DNA of 64,000 nt. Source: Sweltsa coloradensis (taxonomy: Eukaryota > Arthropoda > Insecta > Plecoptera > Chloroperlidae). Below, in pieces: positions 12,406 to 25,163 of the stretch. The stretch covers positions 372,001 through 436,000 of the forward strand of contig JAMZAV010000153.1 in assembly GCA_024449915.1 (NCBI GenBank), given 5' to 3'. The notes beneath the pieces were generated by a model. That model saw nothing but the letters and a program-made list of their open reading frames with translations. It did not search any database and was not told where the DNA came from. Each line of letters opens with the position of its first letter. Positions within the stretch are counted from its first letter, which is position 1. Made by a program: the position numbers and the translations under genes.

Positions 12406-12749
12406 ATTAAACATGTTTTGAAATGCATATAACGCAGGGTAGTCCATCATCTGTGGCAATAGGGCCAACTATGGTAAACATAGCCAGTACGAAATACGTG
12501 AAAATATTGCAAGGTTTACTCAATCTACGAGCGGAATTTGGGGGTACCTTGACGTCCAACATTCGACTGACCTTGCATGGGCACGGCATTTCACGGCCAG
12601 GCGAAAAACAAACAAAAAATATCTTTTCAAAATCTAAAACATTGTCGTTAAAATAATTTCTAAACATTGGAAGTCTATTTCTCAGTTTATCATTTCTTGT
12701 AGGTTTAAATCGCAATGAATCTTGCTGATTTTGTTAGCAGTTCTCAATA

Positions 12750-12905
12750 AACTCGTACCGGATGTCCGTTTAAAATTTCAGCGCAATCTGTTCAGCGATT
12801 CGGCTGATTTTCAACGTACACACACACACGCACGCACGCAGAAAAACCATCAGGGCCGTTTAAGTCGAATGGAAAATCACTACGTTCGCTACGCTCACTC
12901 GTTCA
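12750..12905. mobile_element. End fragment related to the GCTTCGCTCGCT foldback family
   Basis: The stretch AAAATTTCAGCGCAATCTGT ... CGATTCGGCTGATTTTCAAC, a CA/CGCA microsatellite, then GAATGGAAAATCACTACGTT and CGCTACGCTCACTCG has the layout of the outer arms at 33650-33810 and 55330-55483. Confidence 0.5.
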
Positions 12906-12927
12906 ATAACGAAATGGTGGAGGTGCC

Positions 12928-13067
12928 GGGTCAAAGCATGTAATAGCTGTACTTTTAAACTTTCTTTAAGAGATAAACATCTTATGATCAGCTGTTCATA
13001 AATAGATCATATGATGTTTATCTTTTAAATAAAGTTTAAAAGTACAGCTATTACATGCTTTGACCGG
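12928..13067. repeat. Hairpin, about 60-bp arms, starting at the 17-bp core
   Basis: GGGTCAAAGCATGTAATAGC ... AGATAAACATCTTATGATC is mirrored by GATCATATGATGTTTATCTT ... GCTATTACATGCTTTGACC, separated by about 12 bp. Copy A of the duplication (10985-11060) has only the left arm. Confidence 0.85.
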
Positions 13068-13232
13068 TTCTGACCAGCATGGCCCATCCACCACATATCC
13101 CCTAGACTAGAGTGGTGCATTATGGCCTAACGGTTGACGCGTCCTTAATCCAAATGAACCAAAAACCATGGCTAGATCACTAACAGTATTTAAATATTGT
13201 ATTATATTGTTTAAGTAAGTTTAATTTGTACA

Positions 13233-13754
13233 TACATTGGAAGTAAGATAACCTAAACCCTAACGCCTAGCCGACCGTGGCGCACCAAGGTAACCGGAAC
13301 AGGAAGCTCTGCCGGAGCCGGGAAGACAGGAAGTGCGTGCGTGGCAGGAAGAATCGACCTCATCCATCAACATCACTACGACTCCCAGGGAATCAACACA
13401 GACTTCTCATCAGGGTCGATAGAACGATCTTAGGTGGGGACTGCAGGGGACAAGCGGTTTGAGTTGGTTAAAATACCGTTGAGCGACTTCAGGACCTTCA
13501 AATGATGGTATCGATTTTCATTTAGGTCACATTTCCATTTTAAAAGCGGGTGTCTTTTTCTTATATATGCCTCTACAGAACGAAAAGTATAATGATGGTA
13601 TAAAACAGTAAATAGAATACTAGGATTTTTACATATATCCCATTCAGTTATAAAAAATGATGTACACAGGAGAAGTAGAAATTAAACTAAGTTCAATATG
13701 ATTAATTAGTACAAATGCACATTATTAGATACCGAAGCTCCACTAAAAGCATTA
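13233..13754. other. No feature recognised
   Basis: The 13277-13462 open frame is arginine-rich and has no recognisable motif. No splice-bounded exon was seen. Confidence 0.35.
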
Positions 13755-13947
13755 CTTTTCTGTCAGTTCGTCTGTGCGTGTGTCTCGTCTCACGCACAAA
13801 ACAAAACACTACTTCCGACTCGCAGACGTTTGTTTAAAATAACTTATCAACAAGGGTCATACAGAAAGTTTTTGGGAACCCTGATGATTAAGAGGGTGGG
13901 CTAGCCCCCAGAAAGTTTGAATATCTATGTGCCCGGCACCTCCACCA
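13755..13947 (-). repeat. Family G dispersed repeat
   Basis: CAGTTCGTCTGTGCGTGTGT, GTCTCGTCTCACGCAC, GTCATACAGAAAGTTTTTGG and the core (13931-13947, one mismatch) occur in the family G order. After the core comes a GGCACTCCCGTACGCC block and CATGCTTGTGATAG near 14010-14040, shared with other G copies. Confidence 0.6.
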
Positions 13948-15060
13948 TAAATGAAGGCTAGAAGAGGCGAGGAACAATAACGGCAAGCTATGCCACTCAC
14001 TTTAGGCACTCCCGTACGCCGTGCCCATGCTTGTGATAGCAGTGGTATCAGCGCTCAAGGGTGAACTTTGAATTTGAACCCTGCAAAATTTAACTTCAGT
14101 CCCGTATGTTTGTTCGGGCTTCCGAAGCAAAATGTCCCGGATTCCGCCACCAGTTTGATTTGGGAATCATTTTTAACCTGAGAACCACTAGATTATGTCA
14201 ATAGATTCTCACACGCGCGACATTGATTAGTTTGGAGTCATTCATCAACTAAATAATATTGAATGTAAACACTTGGGAAAATTAAAAAACCTTAAAAGAC
14301 CGGGTTAGTGCATAAAATAAATAAATAAAACTAATAGAACTGACAACTGAAATAATAATTTTCACAATTAGAATTGAATCAAATGAGAAAATAAGTTGAC
14401 AATCAATGTGTATACATCTATACGTATGTATATTGAATGATGTTGTATCAACAAGTGGATTTCACAAAAATATTTACTCTGCAATAACTAATGCAAATAT
14501 TTATTTTATTAAAAAACGTGGATCAGAATGGAATTGCGTTTGGTTCCGTATTTCCATTTTCGACGAATCTGCGCTTCCGACTAAAACGGTAAAAATACGA
14601 AAATATGGAAATATTTCAACACGAAATACTCTCGTTCATCGACGAATAAACCAGGAATGTTTTTGATTGGTGATGGGAAAGGTGGGAGGGGGGGGGGGTT
14701 AGTCACGGGTGAATGAATGCACTTGAATAATATTGGATTTGCTCGTTTCCGTACACAGATCTAACAATATCGTTCAAATGGTTAAAAATTGATATTTTAA
14801 ATATTTCAAGGATCCTCAACTGATTCAGGATCACTTAATATCATTCAATTCTATGACACAAGACTCTCATTGTTACTTTCTAGTGGCAATTAAATCAGCC
14901 ATTCAAAACTCTATTTTATCTACTTGGTGGAAAGATACGTTCTATCTTTCATGAAATGTGCAATAATGTGTACCATCGTATGGACAAAAAGTTTTGGTTG
15001 CTCTAGTCTGAAGTTGTCAACATCTTTAGGGAGGGATACGTACATAACACATACGCAATT
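13948..15060. other. No gene; includes a long G run
   Basis: The first about 100 bp continue family G. A poly(G) stretch lies near 14688-14697. The open frame 14406-14666 has no family resemblance. Confidence 0.35.
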
Positions 15061-15240
15061 ATTTACTGTCCGTTTGCATGTCTGATCGTGTTTCACGTCT
15101 CACTGATAAAAACCGAACATGACTCCCTATTGACAATGCCCTTAAGTAAGGATTATTTTATGTTCTGGTGACCCATGGATGTCAAGAAAACGAGGATTGC
15201 ACACTCAAAAAAAAAATCTCTTAACCCGGCACCTCCACCA
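15061..15240 (-). repeat. Family G dispersed repeat with exact core
   Basis: TTTACTGTCCGTTTGCATGT, CACGTCTCACTGATAAAAAC, CGAACATGACTCCC, TTCTGGTGACCCATGG and the exact core at 15224-15240 are present. It is followed within 80 bp by GGGTACTCCCGTACCAGTGC. Confidence 0.65.
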
Positions 15241-15382
15241 AAAGAGATTTTTTTTTAAATTTTGTTTTATTAAGGCACGGGAGGTTTTATTTATGTATCT
15301 CCCTATTTTGGGTACTCCCGTACCAGTGCTTTTTTTAAATATTTTTTTTATTTAGATAAAAGCAACTAGTAAAACCGGTATT

Positions 15383-15540
15383 AAATAAATGTTGATTGGA
15401 CATAACCCTGCTCTCTATCAATATTTATTTGTGATTTACCTTTGTCAACCTTCAGTTTGTAAAAGACTTTTGAATAGAAGTCGAAATATCACAAATAAAT
15501 ATTGATAAAGAGCAGTGTTATGTCCAATGAACACTTATTT
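15383..15540. mobile_element. Hairpin (52-bp arms) around a Penelope-like 3' motif
   Basis: Left arm 15383-15434 (AAATAAATGTTGATTGGACA ... TATTTATTTGTGAT) pairs with right arm 15488-15540. The 53-nt loop has TAAAAGACTTTTGAATAGAA followed by GTCGAAATATC. That is the same stem-plus-CGAAATAT motif found 3' of the Penelope-like fragment at 9540. Confidence 0.7.
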
Positions 15541-18500
15541 AAAGAAATGATATTTAGTTATATTTCTTCTAGTTACTTATCTCGGATTTTCGTCAAGATC
15601 CCGCTTGCCTCTATGCTACGTTGTTCGATACGGGAAAACGAAGCAGCCTCTGTAAGAACACATTATAAATGTGCGAGGCGCATGATATTTACAGAGAGAG
15701 CAAGTCAAGCCAAGTCATAACTCTTCATCACGTGACAGGCTGAGCATGGCTGAGTCCACGTCAGCGAGCAAGCCCAGCTCGCAACATGGTAGGTATGTGG
15801 AGTTAACCCAGCACAGTGCGTAACCAAGTTCGCGATACACAGAGAAAGTGTGTTGAAAGTAGAAACACACACGACGCGTACTGCAACGCTACCATGTGTA
15901 ATTACTCTCACTGTTTTGTGTTTGATATGACATGAACAATTTAAATGAGTTTCATATATGGAAACTTAATTTTAACGATGTTTTGAATCAAAAATATTAT
16001 TTTGATTTAAATTGTAAATAATCACATTTTAAAATGTGTTGTCGAAAACAATTTACAAAAGAGAAAAAAACAATTAGATACTTTTCGATTCTTACTGCCT
16101 GAACTTGTGTTGAGTGCGGGCCAATTGGGACAATATTGTTTAAATGGTAATAAAAAAGTGTTCTTTTCTGCAGTGTCAAACTAATAGCACTTATCCTGAA
16201 CGTATTATAATTTAAATATTGACACTGAAATAAGCAAATAATGATAAAACATTATGCGCGATGAAATGGGAATATAAATCAACGAGAAATAACATGTGCG
16301 GGCTAGACACAACCACAGGCGACTCAAGAGCCCTGTCAAAATTATTGAACCACATTGCGTGTCCAGGAGTGGTTGAGATAGGGCCAGAGTGCTGGTAAAG
16401 GAAGATATTGTCATAGTTTGTTCAAAAGAAGGCGTTATGTGTATGATGGAAAGCAGTACGAGAAACGACTCTGAGAAGTTGAAATTAAAGATCTCTAACC
16501 GAGATGGTTCATGTCGTATAGCTGCCTAGCGTGCAGGCGACCTGATCAGCCGGCTTGAAGTTTCTTATTATATGATTTAAAACTATGGTATCGAGGCCGA
16601 CAAGCCGAGATACGTCCAACACGCAAACGTCAGACCTAATATTACATTTAACAAATAGAAAAGCCAAACAATATGACAGCACATTTCAGAATATCCATTG
16701 TATAGCTAAAAGTAGAACTAGAAGATTGAATTTTTAAAGAAAACAAAGCGAAATATTATATTTTCACACTACACAAATTAAAAACAAAACCAATTAACAA
16801 AACTTTTAATGCGACATTCACCAACATTTAAAAAGCCCTACAGGGAGCTAAGGGGGTAACTAATGCGAATCTCGAACGCAGGGGATGGCTAGTAATGTTT
16901 TATTCAGGGTCTAGAGCGAATCCTCACTACATTCATCTTAGTTTTATACTTTGTTTGTCGCCTTAAAACAGGGAGTTAATTAATTTAACATAAAAATCCT
17001 TACACATTTACCTGCCGTTCTGCTTGTGTTCTATAACCCGACATACGATGAAGAACTATCCCGAATTTTGTCAAACGCCTGAGGGTAGATATCGCATTAA
17101 AGAAACACGTCTTCCTGTACCAGGAGTCCTGTTATTCCCACGGGAAGGGGTTGGTTTTCCACCACTTGCCTGCCCATTAGTTTCCCCTTCTCTCGACAGA
17201 CACAGCGACGATCAGTATCAGTCGATTCCTTTTTATCCTTGTTCCAGCTTCAATCAGACTCCTACTTTGTTTCTTACAATTTACCGATCAATTTCGCGCG
17301 CTGTTTATCATTCTTCATCGTTCAAAGACGTAAGAATTGTGTAATTGGCTTTAACTGACATGTTTTGTCAGAAAGTATAAACAGCAGATCGAAAGAAATG
17401 TTTGTCAAGAACTTTGAAGTATAAATATTTAAGGAGGGAATTTAATGGAATCGCAGTATTTATTTATACAAAACAGAAAACTCCGCTCTGTCTGCAGTCA
17501 GAAGCGTCTAGACTTCGAGCTCGGGGAGTATCGAAACTTAATTTACTTTCTGGAAAAGGTACATACAATTTCATTTCCAATTTCATTTTTAATTTAGATC
17601 AGGAAATGTATTTGAATAAATAATGAGAATAGTGTCTATAACTAGAAAATACTTCATAGATGGAAAATGTTGCTACAAGAAAATTTCTAATGGAATAGAT
17701 AAAAGACACAATTTCGTTCATCTTGAGCGTAAAAAGACTTGCTAGTTTCAACGATTTCACAATTTGATAGTCAATATATTGTAATGAACCTTATACTATC
17801 TTTAAAATGCAGAGCAATATTGAACATCCAGTGCTACTCTAAGCGAAATCGTGCATTTTTGTGCTAGAGCAAAACAATGATAATGGAGGATCAGTTGACA
17901 TCATTACACAGACAAAAATGATCAAGCAGATAAAGAGACAAAATGCTCTTTTAATGATTGGAGGGTATAATTTACTTCGTCGATAAAAAGGAAGTAATAT
18001 TCGTCTATGCATATCTCACATCCTAAGGCATCTCTCACCAGTGTTAATTTGACTGCACGGTTACGCCTAGTTCCATCGCACATCCGGCCAACTTAATAAA
18101 TCTATACCAACCCTGCCGCATTGAAACCTTTACCGCAACTCACAATTCATTTGTTTCCGTAATTTTCTAATTTGCAAAACACTTTACGGGTAGCGTCATT
18201 ACCGAAAGTAACTTAGGTCACGAAGCTCAGAATGAATGGGAGGTTAGCACGAAAAACTTTCGACTCGGGACTTTGTGTTGCGGAAGTTTGCCAAACTGCG
18301 AATAAGAAGGGAAAGTTCTCCGTTTAATTAAACTGTTTGAGGCGTGGGTTCGGGAAGGCTGGGCGTCTCTTGCTAGACGGCGGTCTTAATTGTCTATATT
18401 TCTACATTGAACAACAGTTCTGAGGTGAGGATTAACAGACAACTGGGCTTCAAAGTGATCGGAAACCGCGAGGGGAGAAAACCACCCTTAAATACGACGA

Positions 18501-21500
18501 GGGATAAATTAAAACCAACTTCTTAGATGACAGTTGCCCAGCAAAGCAAAACCAAGTCATTAATATCCAAGTTTTTGTTTAGTTTGAGAAGTGAAATTAA
18601 GTTGAAGACAATTTTCAGAAGTATTAAGAGTAGTTGTACGAAAACCACCCTTAAATTGCTGAGCGATATGACACCTTCTAGGGTGACAGTAGCTCAAATC
18701 AAGTTATTCCTTAAATGTACAAATAAATATTTTAGTCGACACTTGCTTCCGAGGACGAAAATGAAATGACACTGGTAGGGTATTCACCCACCATTTGAGT
18801 GACACACGAGTTTCTAGGATGACAGATGTTAAAGTTAGTCTCAACCTCGGCAGATAAATTAATATCTAAGTTGACAGTTCCAAGGAAGGAGAATAGTTAG
18901 GAATCAATTTAAAGTACACGAAAGAGAACCTTGTTAGAAAACTACCCAAAATTAATTTAAATGTTTCCTTGTAGGTAATTGGTAACGAAAGCCAACGATC
19001 CGACTATTAATTACTAGACTATTAATATTTAAGTTTTTACTAATGAGGGATCGGGGAAAACATTAATTAAATGGTGTCAAGAACCAGAATATATTACTAT
19101 ATAAAACAATAATAATGATGATAACATTCAGTCATTCATCATGCGATTCTTGTATGTGTTCAAAACTATAATAATGCACGATTTTTGTTTAACTTTTTGG
19201 TGTCAATATGATTTGATAGATATCAGCTTCGCGAAAATTACCGAGACTCGCGTGGTATTTCATTCGCATTCGGATAATGTATATTTGTAATTATTTAAGT
19301 GAAACAATGTACAATATACTCGAAATCTCGATTTTGTAGTTTCTAATGATGAAGAAGTACGCATGTGGTAGTTTAATTTCAATCAAATATTTTTTTTATA
19401 TATAAAGTAATTTCTCTATATGATCAAAATGAAATATGCTATGGCTTACAACCAACTCAAATAACGTATGGAAGTTTCCTTGTGAGAAAGTTCCAAACGG
19501 TGAAATGTGAATTTAATAAACTGCTTTGATGACAGTTGGTGACTTTACCCTCAAAGACAGCAAGAGTGTGTAGACATATTTTACTTGTCGCTTAGCTCAG
19601 AAGGGGGACGAACTGAACTTACAATGAACTTCTTGAAATACAGCGAGATGAATTAAAATGAGAGTCTTGGAAGACAATCGCCCGAGAAAGATGAAGAGAG
19701 CACGTTACAGATACTCACGCAACGCTTTGTCTGAGTGAGGGGATTAGGTATAGGAGTGTCGTTTATTAAATGTCTTAATGAGAGCAGTGCTAAACCTCTA
19801 GTGCTTATGAATTGTTTCAAGGATTTGGAGGGGGTGCTTGTATAGTCAGCATACAACCTACATGGCTGAGCCCTTACATACAACACTACATCTGGAGGTC
19901 TGTTTCAAATTTGGTTTCGGGGAATCCGGACTGAATGTTTAATGTTTTCGTTGTCGAAAGATTAAACAATGCTGAGATTTAGAACTTTAATTTTTTTACG
20001 AAAGTTAAAAAAAATATCTGTATTAATAAAAGTTACCTGAGGGCGGGCAAGATGTTACTAACGAAAACAGCAACAGGCAAACATGCACTAGTGGAACAGT
20101 TTAGAAGTATGTTGGATAATTTATTATTGATTAGTTATTATACCTAGGTCAGTGTTAAGTAAGGAAGAAATTTATATTATTGTACTACGTTGGGTCAATA
20201 TAACGTAATTACATACTACGCGTAATTTTGAGCGCACAATGGGTTGAAATTTAGACTTCCGCTTCAACAACGTCAAAGTCAACGTTGTTCAATTTTCAAT
20301 ACGGTCGCATGAACAGAATTTGGCTTTGTATAGCGCCTAAATGAATACAATTATCCATACACAGAGGACGTGATTTGAACACAAATTCATGCGGTGATTA
20401 CAACGGCATTGCTCGGGAATTAGTCCAGTTCGATACTAAGTATTTATTCCAAATATCACCCGTAATAAACCCCTCGAATTCGGAAGTAACAAACAACGGT
20501 TGTACAATAAGCTACAATGCGCACAGCTGGAAAGTTGCTGATGTAAAGAGAAAAACTTCTCATCCAATAAGAAATGTGTAAGAAGTTTATTAAATAACGA
20601 AATAAAGAGGATATAGGACATGCGTTTTAAGCAAATTCCTGTTAGCTCTTCCGAATGACACCACAGATGTTTGAAATTTTTTACATATGTCAGGGAAGCG
20701 AAAGTAAAGGACTCTACTGTTTTTTTTTGCTGTTTTTTGTTTTTAAAGAAATTAATTGATTTTTAGGATTTGTGTTTTTGTGGAAAAGTCCACAATTGAC
20801 CATATTCGTGGATTGTTTTAGACTGATTCCCAGATAATATCGATAATGTACGACTGTAAGGCTCGCTGTGTATGCTTTTATGACATCTTTGTTCATACAC
20901 AACACACAACACAACATACAAGTTTCACACGCGTCGGATTCTTCATGGCCGAGCAAATAGCTATTTGCCAACCCCCTTCTGCCAAATGTGATCCATTCCC
21001 TCTTAACAAGAATCAACGCATGTGTACGGTTACAAGCCACAGTGATATACAGTCGTCTACGGAAGCTCAAACGTTAGGAGGGAGGTCTAAACCATTATGG
21101 AACTAATGAGATGGGGTTGAATCCCAAATAAAAACACGAACATTGAAATAAAAACCAAATAAATCGTGATTTTACCTCCCTCTACATTTCGAAACACCAA
21201 TTAAAAATCACAGCCAACATGCATGGTAAAGCATTCTACTCACATTTTCATTCGCAACCCGTGACTTACCTCTAGGTATATTTTTATTTAAAACACCGAA
21301 CGACGGAGATTAAAACCCGATCTAATAATTGTGTTCCCAGCTCGCGTCCTATCAAATAGCTAACTACATTCTCTAAACACAAATCTGAACGCAAAGCTCT
21401 GTAAATATGAGTTGTACGTGTTTACATCCACGAATGAAATTCGTTTTTGCTTTTAGCCCCCGGTCCAATCTCTAATAATACAGCGAGATGGCAGTGCAGA

Positions 21501-22059
21501 ATGTTGATATGTGACGCAGTGCGACTCCCGGTCTAGACTACAGAGCTAGACTAAACGCAGGCTGCGGTCTCGCGCTGGTAACGATAAATCATAGGGTTAG
21601 AAGAATAAATAACGGAAAACAGACAGTAAACGCATATGATACATGTATACGGTAGGAGAACACTTACTTTCTTAAAACATGAAAACTGTGTTCTCTATGG
21701 GGAATAAAGAGTAGACTCTAAAATATATTTTGAGAGAGAAGAATATTGTTTAACTTTATTTAATTTCTCGTGAAAAACTAGTTCAAATAAAGATTAGTCT
21801 TCACTCTTATTCTAATTTTCGTGGAGGTTTAATCAACACTGTTCATGAGCATGCTTCTCAGTGTACTATTCAGACATTCAATTTTCCATTCAACTCAAGG
21901 ACAAAACAAAAAATAATTTATTGATCGATATTTAGAATCATTCTTGTACTTTATTATGTATTGTGCTGTAATTTGATTCCATTTTGTACCTAATTTCAAG
22001 AAGTTGGGATGAAAAATGGGGACCACCTAAATAGGGCTTAACCAGATAATTTGGAGCTA
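15541..22059. other. Long stretch without a recognised gene or repeat
   Basis: About 6.5 kb of mostly unique, AT-rich sequence. I looked for splice-bounded exons, tRNA boxes and inverted repeats and found none I would defend. Open frames at 17024-17344, 18527-18769 and 20714-21106 (both strands) have no recognisable motif. Loosely repeated blocks (ACCACCCTTAAAT, GATGACAGTTG) at 18480-18900 hint at an old tandem duplication. This may hold intronic regulatory DNA. Confidence 0.35.
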
Positions 22060-22230
22060 AGGTAATTGTGAAGGGAATGTCCTAAGGCTGTTTAAAGGGG
22101 ACTCAATTTCTTTTATTCGCATTAACGACTGAAGAGAGAAAACTTTCAGTAAGGATTGCCGGTGGCGGGTATCGAACTAGGACCTTATGAATGAGAGTAT
22201 CGCGCTCTATGCTCGACCTAACTTGGTCGA
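22060..22230 (-). mobile_element. SINE-B, diverged copy
   Basis: It shares GGGGACTCAATTTCTTTTAT, TCGCATTAACGACTGAAGAG, TTTCAGTAAGGATTGCCGG and, on the minus strand, the box B-like GTTCGATACCC with the copies at 41422, 51718 and 57289. The tRNA-like head is at the high-coordinate end. Confidence 0.6.
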
Positions 22231-22539
22231 TTTACCCAACGTATACTGTAATTCATCTGGGGTTTGACACTATGAATAGTGATCCATGAGAATGAGAAAC
22301 ACATTGTAATAATCCTCAACCAATGCGGGATTCGAGTCCACTTCACGTGATCTCTGGGTAGGTACCCTACCTAAGACAAAAAGTACGCTTGTGATGAGCA
22401 TCAACCGCATAAACCAAGATTTTATTTAAACTTCAGTTTCATGTCTATACATACACCTATTATTTTATGCAGTATATAGATGAACATAAATGAGTATTAA
22501 ACTTGTAGGTGGAGTGTGAAGGGTGTCGCCAAAGATTTG

Positions 22540-22900
22540 ATTTGATTGATTGATTGATTTGACTAAGGTCTTTATTAAGGCGGGATTAAGGCTAGTGAAG
22601 CCTATCTTCGATCCAACCTGATTTTAGTGCTAGATAAACTACAAAAATAACTTAATTTAATTGTTACAGCTTATCCTTGATGACAGGAATGGATGAAGAT
22701 GGCAGGAACGGAAACAGATTTGATGAGACGGACAAAGCATTACCACCGTATTCACTACCAGTAAGACAGTTGCGAACAGACTTAAAAACGACGTCAGAAC
22801 AAAGAACTCTTATCAGAAATCCCATGACAACAGGTTTGAGGAATTGAATGGGTATCATGTGTCCCATACAGCCACGTCCGAGTCTTGTCTTTCTTTTCTT
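22540..22900 (-). mobile_element. Non-LTR retroposon 3' end with CAAT-rich tail
   Basis: On the minus strand the sequence ends CCGCCTTAATAAAGACCTTA followed by a TCAAATCAATCAATCAATCAAATC tail, which is typical of LINE or SINE 3' ends with simple-repeat tails. A 67-codon open frame upstream (22664-22867) has no recognisable motif. The 5' limit and family are unknown. Confidence 0.45.
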
Positions 22901-24840
22901 GTAATTGCTAAAGAGTCGGGAAAAATGACAGCCAATTAAACAAATATATCTAATCTTAAAGAAACCCCAAAAGAGAATCCACCTTCATAACACTCCCCAC
23001 TCAGTGGTGTTCAAGACTACAACAGAAACTCTACGCTCGCGGGCCAGCCCCAAGAGGGAACTCGACGCTACCCCTCTTGAAGGGTGGAGTGCCCTTTTGT
23101 TCTTCACTGCTCCCAATATCAGTCTTGCCGGGTGAAGGGGGTGGTTCTAGCCTCACTTCTACCACCTGTCAATCATCTTACTGTCGGATGACTCAAGGGT
23201 GGTCGGCACCCCTTTCAATAGACAGTACTACTCGTGTGGAATAATTCACTCATTGTATTTTTTTGAAATTGTGCTTGGAGCATTCGCTTTTGCGTTATAT
23301 TATTTTTATATGCAAGCATAGTAATAGTATCCGAATGGAATTCTTTGCTAGGATGGTATATTAGATTAACGAATTAATTAATCGAGAAAATTACAGATTA
23401 ACTGTAATGAAATAATGAATATTAAACAACTTTTATTTGCATATTGTCAGCATCAATCATACTGAAGAACAAAGAAAACGACAAAAGAATTAAATGTTTC
23501 GTTTAATATAAAAAATGTGATGAGTGAAATTAAATAATTTAAAAATTGATTTAAGACATAAATAATAGTGTTCATTGCTCTTTCACGAATGATTGCAAGA
23601 ATCGTCTTAAACAGAAATTAACCCGATCTTCAGTAGTCGAAATTATGAAGAAAACTGAAAACGGCTCCGGACCGAAGGGGAAAGGCAAGTGGCCAAGTAC
23701 ACTATCCTCTAGTAGGGCTACAGTATGTTCTCATCCACGCCAAAGTGTCTTGCAATCTCCACCACGGTGGGCTGGAGGAGAACACGGCCATTACGCCGGC
23801 AACAGCGAGAGTTCACCTCTAACAAGAATAGATGAATGAAACGCGGGGAAACTCAAGATGCGGTCAGATCGGCCAGATCAAAATATAAAGCGGTGTAGTT
23901 TGGTTAGTTACAGATGTGAGGCTCCTCAAATACAGTTTAAACATCGTCATACACAATTTAAATCAAATTTGTGAAGATAATAGGCCTATTTAAGCTAACA
24001 ACAATCAATGAAAAAAATATAAAATACAAAAATATTTAAAAAATCATAAGTTATTTTCAACTGTGTCACTCACGTTGAAATGTTATAGCATTTTTAGAAA
24101 GAATGGTACCACGATGTATCTATTCTTCAGCAAACAACCAATTGTTTATTTTCTGAATTCCAATAATTGGAGATGAAATTATTCTGTTATAATAGCGAGA
24201 ATTTCTTAGTTCCGATCTGTAATTACACAATATAATCATTACAACTTTAAGGATGATAATCGACGATTTCAGTATTATCATTGGATATTTTAATATCAAG
24301 GAGTGTGTATGCCCACTAAGGGTTGAAACATGGCAAACTCGTATCGCATCACTCTCTACACGAACTACATTGTTGTGAACACTGAAAATAGTTCACCAAC
24401 GTCGTGTATCGGGATGTTCGTTCATTTGTCAAGTCTGAAGCTTCCCGAGTAGTCCGAACACGAAATGGGTGTTCATTTGTCAGGAACATTCTGCCAAGGG
24501 GTTGTTCACTTGGGCCGTGCAGCCTAGTACGGAACTTTACGAGTACAGTAGAACTACACTCTAAGAAAGTGGAGGGAGAAGTCGGATAAAGATTACATTA
24601 CTTAAGGGGGTACGTTTCAAACACCATGCACTTCTCCCGTCCAAATATTGTTGTTAGAATTACATTTTGTCACTCTCATCATCATCGTTCACCTAGTACC
24701 TAGTTGTAACGTAATCGTTTAAAATATTCGCACACCGAAATCGTCCAAAAGTAGTTTGTCCCACAACACATGATTCAAAACATTTGCCTCGTGGTTTACG
24801 TTTGATGTACGAAAACTTTACGTCCTTAAATGCCTCACTT
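22901..24840. other. No gene recognised
   Basis: A GC-richer patch at 23030-23220 (CCCCTCTTGAAGGGTGGAGT; GGTGAAGGGGGTGG) could be part of the adjacent retroposon. The open frame 23645-23839 shows no known family. The remainder is AT-rich. Confidence 0.35.
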
Positions 24841-25015
24841 TTATGTGAAAACTAGACTTTGTCCGCCCGTCTATGCGTCACGTGAACCTACGATTGAATT
24901 TTTTTTTTTTACATTGGCCGTCAATACTACAGAAAGTGTTTTGGTGACCCTAGGGGCAAGGGGCCGGAGGTAGTGTCTGCCACACAAGACATCGAAATAC
25001 CCGGCACCTCCACCA
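24841..25015 (-). repeat. Family G dispersed repeat with exact core
   Basis: TTTGTCCGCCCGTCTATGCG, GTCACGTGAACCTACGATTG, TACAGAAAGTGTTTTGGTGA then CCCTAGGGGC, and the exact core at 24999-25015. Its downstream part seems to be interrupted by the foldback at 25164-26551, after which TCCTGTACCAATGCTTGTTA resumes at 26617. Confidence 0.6.
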
Positions 25016-25070
25016 AAAAAGCATTGTATGTCCGAAAGAGAAAGTATTTGTTCTGTGTATCGTTCTTAAC

Positions 25071-25087
25071 ACTCGGCACCTCCACCA
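25071..25087 (-). repeat. Isolated copy of the 17-bp core (1 mismatch)
   Basis: ACTCGGCACCTCCACCA lies 56 bp beyond the previous core copy in the same orientation. The intervening sequence does not repeat, so this is not a simple tandem duplication of family G. Confidence 0.65.
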
Positions 25088-25163
25088 ACAACGAGATTTG
25101 AAATGTGAAATAAACGTATTATTTTATTTACGTATTTATCTTCGACGATCTATGGATTGACTA

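Larger units (their letters stand above)
11571..13232. repeat. Local duplication, copy B (expanded by insertions)
   Basis: 11571-12029 repeats copy A 10480-10965 closely. The homology is then interrupted by the CTAG MITE, a SINE-D fragment and other sequence (12030-12900). It resumes at ATAACGAAATGGTGG (12905) with the exact core at 12915-12931, is interrupted again by a hairpin and a tRNA-like piece, and ends with GGCTAGATCACTAACAGTAT to CATACATTGGAAGT (13172-13232). Confidence 0.75.

Noticed and set aside
17024..17344. A 106-codon plus-strand open frame
   Set aside because: No domain, no splice context and no similarity I recognise. One frame of this length is expected by chance in about 64 kb.
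20714..21106. Overlapping 118- and 86-codon frames on opposite strands
   Set aside because: Neither shows a motif, and overlap of two chance frames in a balanced-GC patch is ordinary.
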